The notes below the pieces were generated by a model. It did not search any database and was not told where the DNA came from. It saw nothing but the letters and a program-made list of their open reading frames with translations. A DNA stretch of 11,563 nt from positions 1 through 11,563 of the forward strand of contig CAJMHI010000052.1 in the NCBI GenBank assembly GCA_905213155.1, read 5' to 3'. Both the position numbers and the translations under genes were made by a program. This stretch comes from an uncultured Acidaminococcus sp. GTDB lineage: Bacteria > Bacillota > Negativicutes > Acidaminococcales > Acidaminococcaceae. Every line of letters begins with the position of its first letter. Positions within the stretch are counted from its first letter, which is position 1. Shown piece after piece: positions 7,751 through 11,563 of this stretch.

Positions 7751-7756
7751 ATTATA
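7751..7756 (-). promoter_or_regulatory. Predicted sigma-70 -10 box of the sigma-54 activator gene
   Basis: The minus strand reads TATAAT here, with a predicted start near 7744 and a 55-base leader. The hexamer 17 bp upstream (7774-7779) reads TGGTAG, a poor -35, so activator help is likely. Two palindromes sit at about -61 and -91. No -24/-12 motif is found in this gap. Confidence 0.5.
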
Positions 7757-7794
7757 ACAAATTTCCCTTCTTCCTACCATGTGGCCTTCTAAAA

Positions 7795-7814
7795 CAACCA
7801 GAAGACAATGGTTG
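7795..7814. promoter_or_regulatory. Palindromic operator candidate 1 upstream of the activator gene
   Basis: CAACCA (7795-7800), an 8-bp spacer and TGGTTG (7809-7814) form a perfect 6-8-6 inverted repeat. Its centre is about 61 bp upstream of the predicted start, a usual place for a class I activator site. It shares its geometry with the palindrome at 7825-7844. Confidence 0.45.
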
Positions 7815-7824
7815 CCAGAAACAA

Positions 7825-7844
7825 GTTGTCCAAATATAGACAAC
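7825..7844. promoter_or_regulatory. Palindromic operator candidate 2 upstream of the activator gene
   Basis: GTTGTC (7825-7830), an 8-bp spacer and GACAAC (7839-7844) form a second perfect 6-8-6 inverted repeat, centred 30 bp from the first and about 91 bp upstream of the predicted start. It overlaps the U-tail side of the upstream terminator hairpin by two bases. A GACAA half-site at 7804-7808 adds a third copy of the half-site sequence. Confidence 0.45.
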
Positions 7845-7868
7845 GGACCGTCTCGTTGGACGGCCCGT
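7843..7868 (-). terminator. Intrinsic terminator after the isomerase gene
   Basis: On the minus strand ACGGGCCGTC (7868-7859) pairs with GACGGTCCGT (7852-7843) through ten pairs, one of them G-U, around a 6-base loop. It starts 43 bp after the isomerase stop. The bases that follow (TGTCTATATTT) are only moderately T rich, so termination may be partial, allowing some read-through into the sigma-54 activator gene. Confidence 0.6.
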
Positions 7869-7911
7869 GCGGCGTGTGCTATGCTTTTATTTTAATTGCT
7901 TTACAGCCTTA

Positions 7912-8856
7912 TTAAACATTGAGTCCAATGCCCAATTCTTTGTGCATATATTGAATGCTCTTGCGCATGGCCTCAATTTCTTTTTTCCGCCCTTCTTCCA
8001 GTGTATACCCGGACAGCGGCAGTTCAATTTCCAGATCAATGGTATCCAATTCTTCCGGGGCTTGTTCCCGCAAGATATTCATCACCTTTTTCACGTCCAC
8101 ATCCCCATCGCCGATGGCGCAGCCCAAGGAGTGCGTTCCATCCGGATCCGCAAACACCCTATTGTCACAGAAATGCACGCAGTACGCATGGGGAGCCATC
8201 TTGCGGACACATTCCTCAATGCCTTCCGCCAGCATGAGGGAGTTAATGGTATCACAGCAGGCCCCAATCAGAGGATGATCCAACTGTTTAACCATCCAAA
8301 TTACTTCATCGGAGAACAGGTCACAGTGGTTCTCAATGGCAATCTTCATCCCATATTTTTCAATGGTGGGAATATTTTTCTTAAATTCCATAACAATCTT
8401 GGCCATTTGTGCCATGGCTTCCGGGCACATGGAAGCATGGGAAATAGGATGGGGATGTTCCACGTCCGTAGAGTATTTCACCAGCTTGGCACCAATAGCA
8501 TGACCAATTTCCAGAGATTCGGCAATGGTGCAGTTCACTCGGGGATCACTGGGTGCATTGAATGAAATATTCAGCTCCAGATCAATTCCCCGTTTTTCCG
8601 CTTCCGCTTTAACCTTGGCCAGATGCTCCGGAGAGGTGTCGTTATTCAGGTCTACCAGCGTGATATGCAGTACCTCAATACCCTCTTTTACTGCCAGATC
8701 CATCAAATCTTCCAGCGTGGCAGCTTTTTCAAATGCATATGTCTTGCCTTCGCTCTGAAAGCCCCAGCTTTCGCCAAATCCGCTTAAATGCAGGGTATAG
8801 CTGTGCATCCCCAATTTAAATTTCCGGTTGGCATTTTTTCCTGTCAGCTTGTCCAT
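7912..8856 (-). CDS. Sugar phosphate isomerase/epimerase-like TIM-barrel protein
   Basis: A 314-residue soluble protein of the xylose-isomerase-like / AP-endonuclease-2 TIM-barrel superfamily, whose members isomerise, epimerise or dehydrate sugars and related polyols using a divalent metal. The expected metal ligands appear in order at barrel strand ends: E175 (KIAIENHCD), D202 (GACCDTINS), H228 (YCVHFCDN) and E276 or E278 (DLEIELPL). The N-terminus KLGMHSYTLHLS is the first strand. Length (260-320 is usual) indicates a complete protein. GGAG eight bases upstream supports the ATG. It is the last gene of the BCCT-AraC-isomerase operon, 54 bp after the AraC-type gene, and a hairpin follows. It probably processes the compound imported by the BCCT protein or a product of it. 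The family covers many reactions, so no substrate can be named. Confidence 0.85.
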   Translation of the reverse strand: MDKLTGKNANRKFKLGMHSYTLHLSGFGESWGFQSEGKTYAFEKAATLEDLMDLAVKEGIEVLHITLVDLNNDTSPEHLAKVKAEAEKRGIDLELNISFNAPSDPRVNCTIAESLEIGHAIGAKLVKYSTDVEHPHPISHASMCPEAMAQMAKIVMEFKKNIPTIEKYGMKIAIENHCDLFSDEVIWMVKQLDHPLIGACCDTINSLMLAEGIEECVRKMAPHAYCVHFCDNRVFADPDGTHSLGCAIGDGDVDVKKVMNILREQAPEELDTIDLEIELPLSGYTLEEGRKKEIEAMRKSIQYMHKELGIGLNV

Positions 8857-8910
8857 GTTGTTCGCTCCTTTTTTACTCTATAACAATATGCTTGCGCAAT
8901 CCAATCCCAT

Positions 8911-9630
8911 TTATCCCACTTCTACCACCACGTCATGTTCTTCCCGGTAGGTCTTAGGCGTTTTGCCGGTAATGCTGTGAAACGCCCGGGTAAACGTGGA
9001 GTTGCTACTGTAACCCACCATAATGGCAATATCCATCATGGTATGGCGGCTTTCTAATAGCAGTTCCTTAGCCCGCTCAATCCGCATTTTCCGCAGATAC
9101 AGACTGGGGGAACAGCCTGTTTGCTGCTTAAACCAATCATTATAATACGTGACGTTGTAATTTTCCATCTCTGCCAGCTGATTGACCGTAATCGGCAGGT
9201 CATAATGCTCGCTGATATAACGGATGGACGGGGCTGCACAGTTTTCCAGCAGCTTGCTGTACAAATAGCTGTACAAATACCGTACAGAAGGGCTTCTTGG
9301 ATTTTGCTTCAGTTCCGTCTGGATCAAATTCACCAGTTCCAGAATCTGTCCGCACATGGAAACGATCACCGGGTAGGATAAAAGAACCGCATCCTTGTCT
9401 TCCAGATCAATTTCCGTCAGGTTGATCACCAGCATCTTTCCTTCGTAGCTGCATTGGTGCAGTGTATCAGAAGGAATCAGGCACAACTCCTGGGGTGTTA
9501 CCTTATATTCCATATCTCCGATGTTGATCCCCATGGTTTGCCCCAATGGCACCAGAATCTGTGGGTAGGTATGGTCGTGTTCCCCGTAACATTCGTTGTA
9601 CATCTGGATATCAAACTTCTGGCTCAGCAT
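8911..9630 (-). CDS. AraC-family transcriptional regulator with cupin-like sensor
   Basis: A 239-residue regulator. Residues about 15-75 look like a cupin sensor fold (a GEHDHTYPQIL stretch followed by LCLIPSDTLHQC), the arrangement used by AraC-type proteins to bind a small ligand. Residues about 140-235 hold the double HTH: the first helix pair at about 147-171 (VNQLAEMENYNVTYYNDWFKQQTG), and the second at 197-220 with the signature IAIMVGYSSNSTFTRAFHSITGKTPKTYR. These proteins usually activate, sometimes repress, a nearby promoter. A purine-rich GAGGGGGAG lies shortly before the ATG. It sits between the BCCT transporter (43 bp upstream) and the isomerase (54 bp downstream), so it is expected to be made from the sigma-54 promoter and may control the same operon, a second target, or an internal promoter before the isomerase. 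The ligand is unknown; the operon's substrate is the natural guess. Confidence 0.93.
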   Translation of the reverse strand: MLSQKFDIQMYNECYGEHDHTYPQILVPLGQTMGINIGDMEYKVTPQELCLIPSDTLHQCSYEGKMLVINLTEIDLEDKDAVLLSYPVIVSMCGQILELVNLIQTELKQNPRSPSVRYLYSYLYSKLLENCAAPSIRYISEHYDLPITVNQLAEMENYNVTYYNDWFKQQTGCSPSLYLRKMRIERAKELLLESRHTMMDIAIMVGYSSNSTFTRAFHSITGKTPKTYREEHDVVVEVG

Positions 9631-9673
9631 AATTCTCCCCCTCTGCTTACAGCAGTCACATCCTTATGGTCAG

Positions 9674-11314
9674 TTAAAAATCAGAATAAGGTCTCTGGTA
9701 GACCACCACATCCAGGCCTTTGACTTCGGCTTTGAGGTTTTCTGTAGGTGGTTTGATTTCATCGGTAACCGGCGCCTGAGAAATCCGGTGGCTCTTGGAA
9801 GCGAGCAGCGGAATTTCCAGCGGGAATATAGATAGGCACAGCCACAGCGTAGGTAGTGTCATTAATAGGCCGCCCAGGTTTAATAGCCCTTTCACCGCTT
9901 CCATACCGCCAGATACCACCAGCAAGTAGGCTACGGCAGAAATCGCCGTTCCCAGGACAATTTTCATGATTTTAGGCGGTTCCGCATCGATTTCCTGTCC
10001 GTGAACACACAAGGTAGCCAGCGCCGCAGTGTTAGGATCTGCCAAGGTGATAAAGGACAGGCAAACCGTGATCAAGAAGATCAGCTGCACGCCTTTGCCA
10101 CCAGGCATAGTACCCAGCACCTGGTACAGCGTGGTCTGCATCCCTTCTTGCTGGATCATCCCCCACACATCCATGATGCCGCTGGTTTGCACATACATGC
10201 TCTGGCCGGCAAAAATAGCGATGAATAAGCAGCAGAACAGGCTGGGAACCAGAATCTCCACCAGGAGAAATTCCCGTACTGTGTGGCCCTTACCCATACG
10301 TGCCAGGAACATGCCGATAACCGGGGCGTAAATAAAGAATGAATTCCAGAAGGTGATGGGCCATTCATTGGGCCATTGATCCTGGGGAACCATGGTATTA
10401 TTAATCACAATCTTGCCCCAGAAATTATCCATGATCTGTCCCATAGATTCCGTACCGATCTTGCCGATGAATTCCCCATTGCCCGTAATGACCACATAGG
10501 CCATGAGACCGAAGAAGCAGAACATGCAGGCACTGGAAACATAGGTCAGTCCCTTGTTAATGCCGGTAATGCAGGAAATAATGAAAAAGGCTGCCACCGC
10601 AATCGTCAGGAACAGATACATAATCGGTCCCTGGCTTATGCCAAATACCGCATTGATCCCGCCGCTGATCTGCATCAGCCCGGCTGCCATGGAGTTGCTG
10701 ACGCCGCAAGCCACAGCATACCCGCACAAAATATGAAGCAGCGTAGTGCCCCAACGGGAATATTTTCCCGTGGTTTCCAGTAGCATAGGGCCCATGGACA
10801 ACGGCCGCTGGTAGTTAAAGCAAAGCAGTGCAAATGCGCAAGCCGGCAGAGAATAAATGAAATATTGCACAAAAGACCAGTGGAACATAGCCTGGCTCAC
10901 AGCAAAAATCGCTGCATCTCGGCCACCAGCCATCGCATGGATTGCCATGGGCGGTTTCATTAAATGGAACATAGGTTCTCCCATGGCCCAGTACAACAGC
11001 CCGCATCCAATGCCGCCGCAAATAGAAATGGAGTACCATTGCCAAGTGGTAAAATCCGGTTTGGCATCCACGCCGCCGATTTTTACATCTCCCCATTTGA
11101 ATATGATCAGCACTAAGCCCAGAACGCAGGTCAGCACGGACAATCCATTAATCCACCAGCCAAAGGTATCGCCTACCCAATAGGTCATGGTGGACATCAC
11201 CTGGCCGAATTGCTTGGTAAAGAATACACCCAGCACGATTTCTGCTGCCAGGAGTAGTCCCACCACAGCAAGGACTTCCTTGTAGATCGTGCCTTTCAGA
11301 TTTTCATTCGGCAT
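9674..11314 (-). CDS. BCCT family (betaine/carnitine/choline-type) transporter, divergent
   Basis: A 546-residue inner-membrane carrier of the BCCT family, with about 12 helices and short polar ends. Landmarks: GGIGCGLLYWAMGEPMFH (100-117), equivalent to the family's G-x-G-x-x-x-x-W-G-x-x-EP motif; FHWSFVQYFIY (144-154) in the fourth helix; the TM8/loop signature APVIGMFLARMGKGHTVREF (330-349); and TLADPNTAALATL (423-435) in TM10. Classical members import or exchange quaternary ammonium compounds. Here several cage aromatics are changed (see findings), so the substrate may differ. ATG 11312-11314 is chosen because AAGGAGG lies nine bases upstream; a TTG at 11386 in the same frame would overlap the sigma-54 promoter and lacks a binding site. 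It is the first gene of the operon with the AraC-type regulator and isomerase, under a consensus sigma-54 promoter. Confidence 0.93.
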   Translation of the reverse strand: MPNENLKGTIYKEVLAVVGLLLAAEIVLGVFFTKQFGQVMSTMTYWVGDTFGWWINGLSVLTCVLGLVLIIFKWGDVKIGGVDAKPDFTTWQWYSISICGGIGCGLLYWAMGEPMFHLMKPPMAIHAMAGGRDAAIFAVSQAMFHWSFVQYFIYSLPACAFALLCFNYQRPLSMGPMLLETTGKYSRWGTTLLHILCGYAVACGVSNSMAAGLMQISGGINAVFGISQGPIMYLFLTIAVAAFFIISCITGINKGLTYVSSACMFCFFGLMAYVVITGNGEFIGKIGTESMGQIMDNFWGKIVINNTMVPQDQWPNEWPITFWNSFFIYAPVIGMFLARMGKGHTVREFLLVEILVPSLFCCLFIAIFAGQSMYVQTSGIMDVWGMIQQEGMQTTLYQVLGTMPGGKGVQLIFLITVCLSFITLADPNTAALATLCVHGQEIDAEPPKIMKIVLGTAISAVAYLLVVSGGMEAVKGLLNLGGLLMTLPTLWLCLSIFPLEIPLLASKSHRISQAPVTDEIKPPTENLKAEVKGLDVVVYQRPYSDF

Positions 11315-11323
11315 CACTTTTCT

Positions 11324-11330
11324 CCTCCTT
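11324..11330 (-). promoter_or_regulatory. Ribosome binding site deciding the BCCT start
   Basis: AAGGAGG on the minus strand, nine bases before ATG 11312-11314, inside the 45-base leader predicted from the sigma-54 promoter. It rules in this start over the upstream in-frame TTG. Confidence 0.85.
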
Positions 11331-11369
11331 ATTAAACCATTTTCCGTTTTCCCTCTCACTCTTATGTAT

Positions 11370-11385
11370 AGCAAAAGCCGTGCCA
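11370..11385 (-). promoter_or_regulatory. Sigma-54 (-24/-12) promoter of the BCCT-AraC-isomerase operon
   Basis: On the minus strand the sequence is TGGCACGGCTTTTGCT, matching the consensus TGGCACG-N4-TTGCW at every fixed position, with the invariant GG and GC 12 bp apart. The start is predicted at about 11359, giving a 45-base leader before the BCCT ATG. Such promoters are silent until an AAA+ activator bound 80-200 bp upstream acts through a DNA loop; the activator gene at 5920-7689 is the obvious candidate. Confidence 0.9.
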
Positions 11386-11399
11386 AAACTCTTTCAAGC

Positions 11400-11563
11400 C
11401 TGAGAGTATTAGAAAAAACAATATATTCAGATTTCTCAGAGTGGCATGAGGAACCTCTTTTTTTGATACTGTGTATTTTTAGTATGCAATTGTCTCTAAA
11501 AAATATCTAGGGGGTGCGGACATTTTTTTAGACACCCACACCCAACTCCTTTCTGTATTGTAG
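11400..11563. promoter_or_regulatory. A/T-rich upstream region of the sigma-54 promoter with candidate enhancer sites
   Basis: No gene is seen from 11387 to the window end. The stretch lies about 40-205 bp upstream of the predicted start. It holds an inverted repeat ATACT-N10-AGTAT (11466-11485, centre about -116). It also holds a pair of opposed elements, TGTCTCTAAAAAA (11491-11503) and TTTTTTTAGACA (11523-11534), centred about -153. Either could be an upstream activating site for the PAS-AAA+ activator; the A-tracts could bend DNA for looping. The upstream neighbour lies outside the window. Confidence 0.35.

Noticed and set aside
7867..8565. Plus-strand open frame of 232 codons opposite the isomerase gene
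   Set aside because: It mirrors the codon pattern of the isomerase; the protein is rich in His, Phe and Asn with no motif, and the start has no Shine-Dalgarno sequence.
8896..8910. Possible sigma-54 promoter (ATGGGATTGGATTGC, minus strand) before the isomerase gene
   Set aside because: The GG-to-GC distance is 11, not 12, and the TGGCAC core is missing. One-base spacing changes normally abolish sigma-54 recognition.
9643..9655. CTGCT-TAC-AGCAG hairpin between the BCCT and AraC-type genes
   Set aside because: Five pairs with a 3-base loop and no T-run is too weak to end transcription; the genes are best read as one operon.
11400..11439. CTGAGA / TCTCAG inverted repeat just upstream of the sigma-54 promoter
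   Set aside because: Arms are only 6 bp, far apart, and start about 41 bp from the predicted start, closer than usual enhancer sites; likely chance.
11446..11463. GAGG-AA-CCTC followed by a T-run, resembling a plus-strand terminator
   Set aside because: A two-base loop is sterically unlikely and no plus-strand gene precedes it.

Overview
The window looks like the chromosome of an anaerobic Firmicute, most plausibly a member of the Negativicutes (Acidaminococcus-like). This rests on roughly even base composition, strong AAGGAGG-type ribosome binding sites, and the combination of a sigma-54 factor, a Fis-type enhancer-binding protein, a BCCT transporter and a butanol-dehydrogenase-type alcohol dehydrogenase. 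The taxonomic call is an inference; there is no rRNA, tRNA, mobile element or CRISPR array to anchor it.

Left part (1-4567): the 3' end of a LysR-type regulator gene (+ strand, cut by the window edge) runs tail to tail, with only 11 bp between stops, into rpoN (sigma-54). rpoN is the last gene of a minus-strand unit that starts with a TPR-repeat protein and continues through a MATE efflux transporter. The TPR stop and MATE start overlap as ATGA, and MATE and rpoN are 33 bp apart. The short region between the TPR gene and the divergent alcohol dehydrogenase gene carries a perfect 9-bp inverted repeat that brackets a TATAAT box and could control both directions.

Middle (4568-7911): an iron-dependent alcohol dehydrogenase (+) converges with a PAS-PAS-AAA+-HTH sigma-54 activator (-). 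A 26-bp perfect-stem hairpin separates them as a bidirectional terminator. Upstream of the activator gene lie two 20-bp palindromes of identical 6-8-6 geometry, 30 bp apart, at about -61 and -91 from a predicted sigma-70 start.

Right part (7912-11563): a minus-strand operon encodes a divergent BCCT transporter, an AraC-type regulator with a cupin-like N-terminus, and a sugar phosphate isomerase/epimerase-like TIM-barrel enzyme. Just upstream of the transporter is a textbook sigma-54 promoter (TGGCACG-N4-TTGCT, 11370-11385, minus strand). Candidate enhancer sites lie in the A/T-rich region behind it.

The window therefore holds most parts of a sigma-54 circuit: the sigma factor, a ligand-sensing activator, and a consensus promoter driving an uptake and metabolism operon that contains its own second regulator. 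The transported substrate is not evident. Several residues of the canonical BCCT trimethylammonium-binding cage and one sodium-site residue appear changed, so the pathway may be an undescribed one.
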